Positions 1 to 5,244 of a stretch of DNA of 6,271 bases are shown here, in pieces. The notes beneath the pieces are model-generated. The model made no database searches. It was given only the letters and a program-made list of their open reading frames with translations, and was not told where the DNA came from. Location: contig CAJUHN010000238.1 in assembly GCA_910585935.1 (NCBI GenBank), forward strand, positions 1 through 6,271, in the 5' to 3' direction. The stretch comes from an uncultured Lachnospiraceae bacterium. Its GTDB lineage: Bacteria > Bacillota > Clostridia > Lachnospirales > Lachnospiraceae. Position 1 is the first letter of the stretch. The number at the start of each line of letters is the position of its first letter. The translations under genes were made by a program, and so were the position numbers.

Positions 1-777
1 CTTCCTGTTTTAGCAAGGCTCTATGGAGTAACGGTAGATGATTTTTACAAAAAGAACTCAATTGCATACAATAACTATGCACAACGTTTGGTCGCTGTTT
101 ATGAAAAGACACGGAAACCAGAAGATTTTATACATTGTCTTTTGGAGTATAAAAAGCTTATGCATGGTGGTGTACTTTCCATTGAAGATAAATGGAATTA
201 TGCAATCATTCATCAGTGGATGTTTGAATACTGTAAAAATACGGCGATGGAGTGGTATGATAATATTTTGAATGAAGGTTCTGATTTTGATAAAAATTTA
301 TTCTACAGAGCTTGTGCTTGCCGTATTTCCTTCCTTTGTGCAGTGGGGAAAGGGGAGGAAGCTGTACGCCAGCAAAAAGCAAGGGCAGAAGCAGAACCAG
401 AGAATGCCAAAGAAATGGATTTATTGATTGTATCATATATTTATACGGATAAAATAGAGGAGGCCTACGAATGTTTTTTAAAGGCTGTAGAAAAATTTCC
501 GGATGTATGGGAGTTATATATTCATGGCGGAGAAATTTGTGGGAAACTTGAAAAATATAATGAAGCAATCCAATATTTTGATAAAGCCGGTGCAATAGGA
601 ACATTTTTTTATGATGAGTTATATTGTAAGGCGATACTATATGAAAAAATAGGGAAATACAAGGATGCATATAAACTGTATCAGGAAATTGCGGAGAAGC
701 TTCGTAAAAATGGCTTTGATGTTGAAGCAGACATGGCTGAAGAAAGTGCAAAAAGGCTGGATATGAAGAAAAACTAA
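1..777 (+). CDS. XRE-family HTH regulator with TPR-like C-terminal region (5' end outside window)
   Basis: The reading frame is open from base 1 to the TAA at 775-777, so the gene begins left of the window; 258 residues are visible. The first residues (LPVLARLYGVTVDDFYK) match the last helix and tail of a Cro/C1-type (XRE) helix-turn-helix, the usual 'choose by order, then VDDL' ending of these DNA-binding domains. After it, roughly residues 30-250 are all-helical with TPR-like spacing. The clearest repeats are near residues 135-168 (DKIEEAYECFLKAVEKFPD), 169-202 (EKYNEAIQYFDKA) and 203-236 (GKYKDAYKLYQEIAEK). HTH plus TPR is the architecture of peptide-responsive or protein-responsive cytoplasmic regulators of Firmicutes (Rgg/PlcR/RNPP-like or simpler XRE-TPR proteins). 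Target genes and ligand cannot be told from here. No membrane segment is seen. A TTG at 88 could be read as an internal start, but frame and homology continue upstream of it, so that start is not used. Confidence 0.85.
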   Translation, partial: LPVLARLYGVTVDDFYKKNSIAYNNYAQRLVAVYEKTRKPEDFIHCLLEYKKLMHGGVLSIEDKWNYAIIHQWMFEYCKNTAMEWYDNILNEGSDFDKNLFYRACACRISFLCAVGKGEEAVRQQKARAEAEPENAKEMDLLIVSYIYTDKIEEAYECFLKAVEKFPDVWELYIHGGEICGKLEKYNEAIQYFDKAGAIGTFFYDELYCKAILYEKIGKYKDAYKLYQEIAEKLRKNGFDVEADMAEESAKRLDMKKN

Positions 778-908
778 AACATTGGTAAAATCCAATTTGG
801 AAAATGGACAGTGGACAGTGGTTAATCTGAAAACATCATCATGGAAAAATTATTATGGAGAAATTTGAATTTCGCTGCATCTGCCGGGAACTTGATATCT
901 GTCCCCAC
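778..908. other. Intergenic stretch between the XRE-TPR gene and the transposase remnant
   Basis: No reading frame of note. It holds a weak 5-bp hairpin just after the XRE-TPR stop (ATTGG 781-785 with CCAAT 792-796, no T-run) and a 7-base tandem duplication, TGGACAG twice at 805-818. I see no convincing promoter, terminator or insertion-sequence end here. Confidence 0.4.
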
Positions 909-1264
909 TCAAAAATGGTTAGACGGAAAAACTGATAAAGATACCTTATAGCAATCCAATAAATTATTGCACATAATTGCATGAGCGAACCACCCTAAAC
1001 AATCCGAGGGGCGGACAGATGAAAATGCTTTTTCGATTGCGTCTGGCAGTTCTGATGTGGTACGGACTTTTACTTTTCTCAAATATGCCTTGATCTTTGA
1101 CCACATTTTTTCAATCGGGTTTAGATTCGGGTTGTAGGGAGGCAGGTAAAGATATTTGATCTTTTGTCTAGGATTTTTTTAACCGCTTTTGCATGGTGAG
1201 AGCGCATATTGTCCATAATGATGACATCATCTCCGATATTCGTTTTTTGCGGTGTGGTGAACAG
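909..1264 (-). pseudogene. IS630-family transposase, C-terminal remnant, frameshifted
   Basis: Reading the minus strand from about 1264 gives TPQKTNIGDDVIIMDNMRSH, then HAKAVKKILDK. This is the IS630-type strand carrying the second catalytic aspartate (codon 1211-1213). The frame then breaks around 1155-1170. The next part of the protein continues in another frame as KYLYLPPYNPNLNPIEKMWS, which contains the catalytic glutamate (codon 1110-1112), followed by KIKAYLRKVKVRTTSELPDA and a tail to the TGA at 909-911. The Asp-to-Glu codon distance is 101 bases, not a multiple of three, which fixes the frameshift. The N-terminal two thirds, with the HTH and first catalytic Asp, are absent: homology stops near 1264, just before the NUDIX gene. 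Terminal inverted repeats and a TA target duplication were not recognised. The piece cannot encode an active transposase and is a scar of an old insertion. Confidence 0.85.
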
Positions 1265-1305
1265 ATTATTCTACTATTTTTTTTATTTTTACGGGAGGAA
1301 ATGAA

Positions 1306-1734
1306 ATGGCTAAGATAGAATATCCTGCTGGCTGGCTGCAAGATATAGAGTTTGTGATTATTTTTACTAGATATCAAGATAAATGGGTCTATTGCTGGCA
1401 CAAGTATAGAAAGAGCTACGAACATCCGGGAGGGCATGTGGAATCTGGAGAAACTCCTATGGAAGCAGCGAAAAGAGAGCTTTTTGAGGAAACAGGCATA
1501 AATGATTGTACTATAATTCCTTTATGGGATTATAAATATATTTGGAAAAATGGAAACGGTCAGAATAATGGAAGAGTTTTTTATGCAAAAGCTCACTCTT
1601 TGGGGCAACTTCCTGATAGTGAGATGGAGCGAATTGATCTGTTTGATACTGTTCCAGAGAATTATACTTATGACAGAGAAGAAGAACTTCGGGATATTGT
1701 AATGATTGAGAAAAGCCTGAATGCGTATATTTGA
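1306..1734 (+). CDS. NUDIX hydrolase
   Basis: A 142-residue protein, a normal length for a single-domain NUDIX enzyme. The NUDIX box G-x5-E-x7-R-E-U-x-E-E-x-G-U is complete at residues 43-65: G43, E49, R57-E58-L59, E61-E62, G64, I65. The REUxEE glutamates bind the divalent metal that activates water for hydrolysis of a nucleoside diphosphate linked to another moiety. The PGGH just before the box is typical. The N-terminal region (IIFTRYQDKWVYCWHKYRKS) resembles NUDIX proteins annotated as 8-oxo-dGTP or general NTP pyrophosphatases, but the substrate cannot be assigned. The start at 1306 follows GGGAGG (1293-1298) at 7 bases; the ATG at 1301 runs into a stop after five codons. The gene stands alone just downstream of a transposase scar on the opposite strand, and no clear promoter is visible, so the old insertion may have altered its upstream region. 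Cytoplasmic; no signal peptide. Confidence 0.93.
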   Translation: MAKIEYPAGWLQDIEFVIIFTRYQDKWVYCWHKYRKSYEHPGGHVESGETPMEAAKRELFEETGINDCTIIPLWDYKYIWKNGNGQNNGRVFYAKAHSLGQLPDSEMERIDLFDTVPENYTYDREEELRDIVMIEKSLNAYI

Positions 1735-1765
1735 TATGGGGAAGAATGGTTTTCATATATTAGTT

Positions 1766-1815
1766 CAGAATCATGTAAGTATTATAGTTAATCTTATAAT
1801 ACCTACATGATTCTG
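1766..1815. terminator. Long palindrome between convergent genes, possible bidirectional terminator
   Basis: Arms at 1766-1786 and 1795-1815 form a 21-bp stem with one mismatch and an 8-base loop. The mismatch (A1778 opposite C1803) would be a G-U wobble in a minus-strand transcript, so the fold is continuous in that sense. It lies 32 bases after the NUDIX stop, between that gene (+) and the anti-sigma gene (-), where a shared terminator is expected. Neither side carries a real T-run, so intrinsic termination is not proven. It could equally be a short palindromic repeat or an mRNA 3'-end stabiliser. Confidence 0.5.
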
Positions 1816-1931
1816 TTGGGGCTGAATTTGTAAATACAATGTAAAAAATATAGATTATGGCTAAGAAAAACTTTGAAAAGGAATAAAACATTTCAGGATT
1901 AAGTTATCATTGCAGGGATAATGATTGTTGG

Positions 1932-1981
1932 CATTTCAAATTTGATATATTATTGCTTATTATGAAGATTAATTTGAAATG
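1932..1981 (-). repeat. 11-bp inverted repeat spanning the anti-sigma stop codon
   Basis: CATTTCAAATT at 1932-1942 and AATTTGAAATG at 1971-1981 are perfect complements separated by 28 bases. One arm lies inside the last codons of the anti-sigma gene and the other just after its stop at 1950-1952. A second short dyad, ATCATT/AATGAT, lies nearby at about 1905-1925. These could shape the 3' end of the operon mRNA, but there is no T-run and in AT-rich DNA the repeat may be fortuitous. Confidence 0.35.
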
Positions 1982-2978
1982 GTTCTCCAATTTTTTCAAA
2001 GTTATTGTTGGATTTTCCGCTTTCTTTTGGCCATTCAGCAGCATATGGGGTTAAAGTAATAAAATCAGCATCTGAATTCAGATATCCATTTTTAAGAGAT
2101 ACAATTTTTAGTATAGCTGTATTAGCATCGGCTGTGTTTAAGAAAAATTCTACAGGATTTCCTAAATTATCCTCTCCTTCTAACTTGATGTCATATCCTA
2201 GACCACAAGAACCTTGTTCAAAAGTACAAGAAATTTTTTGGTTGACGTCATTCATTGATAATTTTTCAAAGGTGAGTTTTCTTCCATCTGGAAGAGTAAA
2301 GTTTTGATTTAAGAAATAGGATATAGTATTAGAGGCTAGGGCACTTCCATTTGCAGTAAAATGATAATTCCAGTTTCCTTTAACAGATGCTGTAGTATTT
2401 TCTTTTTGTATAGTGATATCTTTTAAAAGAATTTCAATATCGAAATCTTCTTGGGAAGAAATATTTTCAAAGTGATAAGTTCCTACACATTCAAAAGTTC
2501 CATCAGATACTTGATGGATACCGCCACTGTAGCCAAATGGCATTTGTCCATTGAGAAAGACAGTCGGATCAGCACAGAGGAGGTCAAAGGAAGTGCTTTC
2601 ATGATTATCATAGTTGAGTGACATAGAAACAATGAGGTCATTATCATCTAAAATGACTTCATGTAAAGTTACAGTCATTCCTTCATAGGTCTGTGATTGA
2701 TTAAGAACGGTGATATAATCATCAATATTTTTTTCGATTCCTAAAAAGCTGCTGATATGATAAGAAGCTAATTTTACCGCTGCATATACTTGATTTGGAA
2801 AGAAACTTCCTAAAAGAGTGAGGCTTAAAACAGCAGCGCAACATGCAGCTAATTTTTTATTAGAACGCTTGATAGACTTTTTCATTTTTTTCATCTCCAA
2901 TTCATTTAATTTACAAATTTCATAACTTTCTAATTCATTATCCATATAATTTGATAGAGTATAAATATTTTTATCCAT
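1950..2978 (-). CDS. DUF4179-type membrane anti-sigma factor
   Basis: 342 residues. About 42 N-terminal residues are charged and cytoplasmic, and would hold the sigma-binding part. One membrane segment follows at about 43-60 (LAACCAAVLSLTLLGSFF), after a lysine-rich KKMKKSIKRSNKK stretch that fits the positive-inside rule. The rest, about 280 residues, would lie outside the cell. Residues about 61-140 (VYAAVKLASYHISSFLG, then the YEGMTVTLHEVILDDNDLIV block) match the DUF4179 pattern. The C-terminal part (FTLPDGRKLTFEKLS onward) resembles the beta-rich DUF5643-like domain often found with it. Proteins of this build are encoded next to ECF sigma factors in Firmicutes and are taken to hold the sigma at the membrane until an envelope signal arrives. 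Here the sigma gene stops 3 bases before this ATG. AAAGGAG (minus strand, 2988-2994) lies inside the sigma gene's last codons, giving tight translational linkage. The exact signal is unknown. Confidence 0.85.
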   Translation of the reverse strand: MDKNIYTLSNYMDNELESYEICKLNELEMKKMKKSIKRSNKKLAACCAAVLSLTLLGSFFPNQVYAAVKLASYHISSFLGIEKNIDDYITVLNQSQTYEGMTVTLHEVILDDNDLIVSMSLNYDNHESTSFDLLCADPTVFLNGQMPFGYSGGIHQVSDGTFECVGTYHFENISSQEDFDIEILLKDITIQKENTTASVKGNWNYHFTANGSALASNTISYFLNQNFTLPDGRKLTFEKLSMNDVNQKISCTFEQGSCGLGYDIKLEGEDNLGNPVEFFLNTADANTAILKIVSLKNGYLNSDADFITLTPYAAEWPKESGKSNNNFEKIGEPFQINLHNKQ

Positions 2979-2981
2979 AAA

Positions 2982-3539
2982 TTATATCTCCTTTCTGATA
3001 AACTGTGGAAAACATTTTCTGATTTTTCGCTTTCCACGACTGATGCGATTATATAAAGTGTCTTTTTTTAATCCCGTTTCTTTTGAAACATCTTCTAAAC
3101 TGGCTTCTTCTAAAAAAAGGCGTTTAAAGATGCTCTGATCTTCCTCTGACAGGCAGGATAATATTTTTTGTACCTCTTCTGAAATCTCATTTTCTAATAG
3201 GGCTTGTTGCACCAAATCTTCAGAAGGAACTTCTGCTTCTTCTAAAATTTCTTTTTCTAAAATTCTTAAATATTTTCGCTTATAATCAATCGCTTTATAT
3301 CTTGCTATACCAGCTATCCAGTTTTTAAAAGAGCTTTTTTCTGGTTCAAAACAATCCATATGATTCCAAATTCCCAATAAAACATCATTTATACATTCAC
3401 TTTGATAATCAGGGAGATGATAGAGCTGTTTTTGAATCACAGTTTTTATTACCCAACCATATTGTTCTATGATATAATCTAAAGCTCTTTCATTTTTTTT
3501 CTTTGCTTGTGAAATAAAATTTTCCTCATTTATTTTCAT
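2982..3539 (-). CDS. ECF-type RNA polymerase sigma factor
   Basis: A 185-residue protein, the usual length for an extracytoplasmic-function (group IV) sigma-70 factor. Region 2 is at about residues 15-90; the -10-recognition and core-binding part shows as NDVLLGIWNHMDCFEPEKSS followed by FKNWIAGIARYKAIDYKRK. Region 4 is at about 124-176, with the LSEEDQSIFKRLFLEEASLE helix and the helix-turn-helix VSKETGLKKDTLYNRISRGK followed by RKIRK, which reads the -35 element. Region 3 is absent, as expected for ECF factors. The ATG is preceded by GGAG (minus strand, 3549-3552) at 9 bases. It is the first gene of an operon with the membrane anti-sigma factor just downstream, so its activity should be controlled by sequestration. 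ECF genes often drive their own promoter, but none could be assigned confidently here. Its regulon is unknown. Confidence 0.93.
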   Translation of the reverse strand: MKINEENFISQAKKKNERALDYIIEQYGWVIKTVIQKQLYHLPDYQSECINDVLLGIWNHMDCFEPEKSSFKNWIAGIARYKAIDYKRKYLRILEKEILEEAEVPSEDLVQQALLENEISEEVQKILSCLSEEDQSIFKRLFLEEASLEDVSKETGLKKDTLYNRISRGKRKIRKCFPQFIRKEI

Positions 3540-3560
3540 AAATTATTACTCCAATCTGTT

Positions 3561-3572
3561 CGTAAGCTTACG
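3561..3572. promoter_or_regulatory. Perfect 12-bp palindrome just upstream of the ECF sigma gene
   Basis: CGTAAGCTTACG is fully self-complementary and sits about 9 bases upstream of the sigma gene's ribosome site, followed on the plus strand by seven T. It could be an operator, and on the minus strand CGTAAG might serve as an ECF-type -10 (CGT-containing), but no matching -35 was found at the right spacing. As a hairpin it would have only 4 bp and a 4-base loop, too weak for a terminator. Confidence 0.25.
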
Positions 3573-3709
3573 TTTTTTTACAACACTTCCTTGCGTTATA
3601 TTTATAAATACGAAATGAAAGAATGAAAATCTATCCAAAATAAAAAAATTTTTTAAAAACTAAGATATTTTAGTATAAAATAAAAATAGAAGAGAGGCAA
3701 TCATTAAGT

Positions 3710-3737
3710 TTTTGATTAAAACAAGAGGTGATATAAT
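3710..3737 (+). promoter_or_regulatory. Extended -10 promoter ahead of structured element copy 1
   Basis: TGATATAAT at 3729-3737 is a perfect extended -10 (TGn directly before TATAAT). A weak -35-like TTTTGA lies at 3710-3715 with 16-base spacing. The predicted start is near G3744, about 11 bases before the closing stem of the structured element, and no open reading frame follows. The promoter therefore points to an untranslated RNA. Confidence 0.6.
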
Positions 3738-3738
3738 A

Positions 3739-3909
3739 TTTTGGTGAAAGGTTCGCAGAAGCAAAGCAGTATTCCAACAAAGCCGCGCTTTCGCTCCGTT
3801 CCAGACGTAGCGGTACTAAATTCGCAACTCCTTACAGAGCTGCTCATTAAGTGCTAACGTCTTCCAAGGGGCTTCTTATGGAATACTGCTTTGCTTCTGC
3901 TAGTTTTTT
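3739..3909 (+). ncRNA. Candidate structured small RNA, copy 1 of an inverted pair
   Basis: A ~170-nt element with nested helices. The closing stem is a perfect 22 bp (3755-3776 with 3879-3900). Inside are AAGCC 3780-3784 with GGCTT 3870-3874; AGACGT 3803-3808 with ACGTCT 3857-3862; GGTACT 3812-3817 with AGTGCT 3850-3855 (two G-U pairs in this sense); and an apical hairpin at 3824-3843 with one internal A-C mismatch. An extended -10 promoter lies directly upstream, and TAGTTTTTT (3901-3909) follows the closing stem like an intrinsic terminator. No protein is encoded. A second copy with the same core but a different, equally complementary closing stem lies at 4106-4280 on the other strand, and base-pair-preserving changes between the two argue for selection on RNA structure. 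I do not recognise it as a named RNA family. It could also be a palindromic mobile repeat; transcription is inferred, not seen. Confidence 0.6.
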
Positions 3910-3928
3910 GACTATTCTAGAAAAATTA

Positions 3929-4025
3929 GGGCTATTGCAAAATGCAAGTTTTCCACAATATATAACAGTAATATTTTGAATTGTTACACTATATATTGAG
4001 GAAATCCGTTATTTTACAACAGCCT
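3929..4025. mobile_element. MITE-like imperfect palindrome
   Basis: A ~97-bp near-palindrome. The outer ends GGCTATTGCAAAAT (3930-3943) and ATTTTACAACAGCC (4011-4024) match 12 of 14 as inverted repeats. The inner arms TTTCCACAATATATA and TATATATTGAGGAAA also pair with one mismatch. Both outer mismatches would be G-U pairs in a minus-strand transcript. The ends recall insertion-sequence termini of the 'GG..CTGTTGCAAA' sort seen in Firmicutes, which suggests a miniature inverted-repeat element or the joined ends of a deleted IS. No clear target duplication is visible and it carries no gene. It lies between the two structured-RNA copies. Confidence 0.5.
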
Positions 4026-4105
4026 CTTGAAATATAATAGAAGTAATACTCATAATTTATTGCAAAATCCAATTCCAGGAAGCTTTTTAAATTTGCCCAT
4101 GATAT

Positions 4106-4280
4106 AAACTAGCACAGGAAAAGATGCCCTATTCCGAAAGAAACCCCTTGGAAGACGTTGGTACTTAATGAGTAGTCCTGTAAAGGGCTACGAATTTAGT
4201 ACCATTACGTCTGGAACGGAGCGAAAGCGCGGTTTCGTTGGAATAGGGCATCTTTTCCTGTGGGAACCTTATTGCCAAAG
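4106..4280 (-). ncRNA. Candidate structured RNA, copy 2 (inverted, possibly silent)
   Basis: Read on the minus strand, this repeats the 104-nt core of copy 1 without gaps (4136-4239 against 3776-3879, 88/104 identical). It also shares short outer flanks: CTTTGG and AAGGTTC before the element and CTAGTTT after it. The closing stem is a perfect 23 bp (4113-4135 with 4240-4262), but its sequence differs from copy 1 apart from the inner TATTCC/GGAATA. The internal helices are kept: GAAACC/GGTTTC (4231-4236 with 4140-4145), AGACGT/ACGTCT, GGTACT/AGTACC, and a covarying apical hairpin at 4172-4191. Unlike copy 1, no good -10 precedes it and only a three-T run follows, so it may be an untranscribed or decaying copy, or be transcribed from elsewhere. 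Confidence 0.5.
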
Positions 4281-4394
4281 TACTTTCTAAAACTCTATAT
4301 GGTTAAATTGTAACGGATAAGCTATATTTTTTTAAATTCTAAAAAAAATGACTAGACTATTTTGTCGTTTTGTGAGAAAATAAAAAAAGGATAC
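4281..4394. other. AT-rich spacer without recognised features
   Basis: Between structured element copy 2 and the promoter of the Fe-S scaffold operon there are A/T runs but no reading frame, repeat or RNA signal that I can support. Confidence 0.4.
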
Positions 4395-4395
4395 A

Positions 4396-4424
4396 TTGAC
4401 AAAATTTATCAATAGCATTTTAAC
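4396..4424 (+). promoter_or_regulatory. Promoter of the NifU-like/GGGtGRT operon
   Basis: A consensus -35 TTGACA (4396-4401) is followed after 17 bases by TTTAAC (4419-4424), a 4/6 match to TATAAT. Transcription would start near 4431 and leave a leader of about 105 bases before the ATG at 4538. The -35 lies inside a dyad resembling a Fur box. Confidence 0.6.
4397..4411 (+). promoter_or_regulatory. Fur-box-like dyad overlapping the -35
   Basis: TGACAAAATTTATCA matches 11 of the 14 defined positions of the 7-1-7 Fur consensus (TGATAATnATTATCA). It sits at the core of a 19-bp dyad (4395-4413, ATTGA/TCAAT ends) with a single mismatch pair. A repressor bound here would cover the -35, so iron-dependent repression of the downstream operon is plausible. 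PerR or another Fur-family protein would be alternatives, and AT-rich dyads arise by chance. Confidence 0.4.
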
Positions 4425-4440
4425 ATGATTGAGTAAAAAA

Positions 4441-4491
4441 TTCCCTATCTCTTAAGCAGAGGAATGAATTTGTTATCAAAAAGAGAGGGAA
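4441..4491 (+). promoter_or_regulatory. Stem-loop in the operon leader
   Basis: TTCCCT (4441-4446) pairs with AGGGAA (4486-4491), and CTCTT (4449-4453) pairs with AAGAG (4481-4485), giving 11 bp with a 2-base bulge and a 27-base loop. It begins about 10 bases after the predicted transcription start and ends 46 bases before the start codon. No T-run follows, so it is not a terminator; it may stabilise the mRNA or bind a regulator. It matches no riboswitch that I recognise. Confidence 0.45.
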
Positions 4492-4537
4492 AGTGTAAGA
4501 GTATCCAACATAATTTATTTTTGAAAGGAGTCTTATA

Positions 4538-5230
4538 ATGATTTATTCACATGAAGTAGAAAAAATGTGTACAGTAGCACAAGGCGTTTCTCATGGTGCA
4601 GCTCCTATTCCAGAGGAAGCAAAATGGGTAAAAGCTAAGGAAGTGAAAGATATCTCTGGATTAACACATGGTATAGGCTGGTGTGCGCCTCAACAGGGAG
4701 CTTGTAAGCTTACCTTGAATGTAAAAGAAGGAATTATCCAAGAAGCTTTAGTAGAAACGATTGGATGTTCTGGTATGACACATTCTGCTGCTATGGCATC
4801 TGAAATTCTGCCAGGAAGAACGGTTTTAGAGGCTTTGAATACAGACCTTGTTTGTGATGCGATTAATACAGCGATGAGAGAATTATTCTTACAAATCGTA
4901 TATGGTAGAACACAATCTGCATTTTCTGAAGAAGGACTTCCGATTGGAGCTGGATTAGAAGATCTTGGAAAAGGACTTCGTTCTCAAGTTGGTACTATGT
5001 ATGGTACATTGAAAAAAGGTCCTCGTTATCTTGAAATGGCAGAAGGTTATGTGACAGGTATTGCTTTAGATGAAGAAGATCATATTATTGGCTACCAATT
5101 TGTAAGTCTTGGAAAGATGACAGATTTTATTAAAAAAGGTGATGATCCAAATACTGCGTGGGAAAAGGCTAAGGGACAATATGGCAGAGTGGATGATGCA
5201 GTAAAAATTATTGATCCAAGACAAGAATAA
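4538..5230 (+). CDS. NifU/IscU-like iron-sulfur cluster assembly scaffold homologue
   Basis: 230 residues. The NifU-N/IscU-like fold signature is at about residues 49-110: GACKLTLNVKEGIIQEALVE, then TIGCSGMTHSAAMASEILPG, then RTVLEAL. IscU-type scaffolds build 2Fe-2S or 4Fe-4S clusters on three cysteines and an aspartate. Here C56 and C77 match the first two ligand cysteines in spacing and context. The 'HCSxLAEDAI' block holding the third is not present; the region reads LQIVYGRTQSAF. C11, C49 and C106 are further cysteines that might substitute. The C-terminal ~100 residues, including VTGIALDEEDHIIGYQFVSL, are not part of standard IscU. The start follows AAAGGAG (4524-4530) at 7 bases. It is first in an operon with the GGGtGRT gene 14 bases downstream, a pairing common in Clostridia. 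No cysteine desulfurase or other SUF/ISC gene is in the window, so a dedicated rather than housekeeping role is likely. Confidence 0.85.
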   Translation: MIYSHEVEKMCTVAQGVSHGAAPIPEEAKWVKAKEVKDISGLTHGIGWCAPQQGACKLTLNVKEGIIQEALVETIGCSGMTHSAAMASEILPGRTVLEALNTDLVCDAINTAMRELFLQIVYGRTQSAFSEEGLPIGAGLEDLGKGLRSQVGTMYGTLKKGPRYLEMAEGYVTGIALDEEDHIIGYQFVSLGKMTDFIKKGDDPNTAWEKAKGQYGRVDDAVKIIDPRQE

Positions 5231-5244
5231 GGAGGTATTCAAAA

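Noticed and set aside
206..751. 181-residue minus-strand reading frame inside the first gene
   Set aside because: Shadow of the XRE-TPR gene; no ribosome site, low-complexity His/Phe/Leu composition and no domain pattern.
1247..1275. TTGCGG / TCTACT with 17-base spacing as the NUDIX promoter
   Set aside because: Both boxes are poor matches to consensus and lie within decayed transposase sequence; too weak to list.
1168..1437. 89-residue minus-strand reading frame overlapping the NUDIX gene
   Set aside because: It covers the transposase remnant in the wrong frame and runs antisense through the NUDIX box. The real transposase frame here reads GDDVIIMDNMRSHH.
2005..2307. 100-residue plus-strand reading frame
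   Set aside because: Antisense to the anti-sigma gene, with no ribosome site and no recognisable domain.
3561..3579. Palindrome followed by seven T as an intrinsic terminator on the plus strand
   Set aside because: The hairpin could have only 4 bp with a 4-base loop, and no plus-strand gene ends nearby.
3739..4280. CRISPR array or integron attC sites
   Set aside because: There are only two copies, inverted and not regularly spaced; the conserved part is internal and no cas or integrase gene is present.
4425..4537. Known riboswitch or T-box in the NifU-like operon leader
   Set aside because: The leader is short, shows only one stem-loop, and has no terminator or recognisable conserved riboswitch or T-box sequence.
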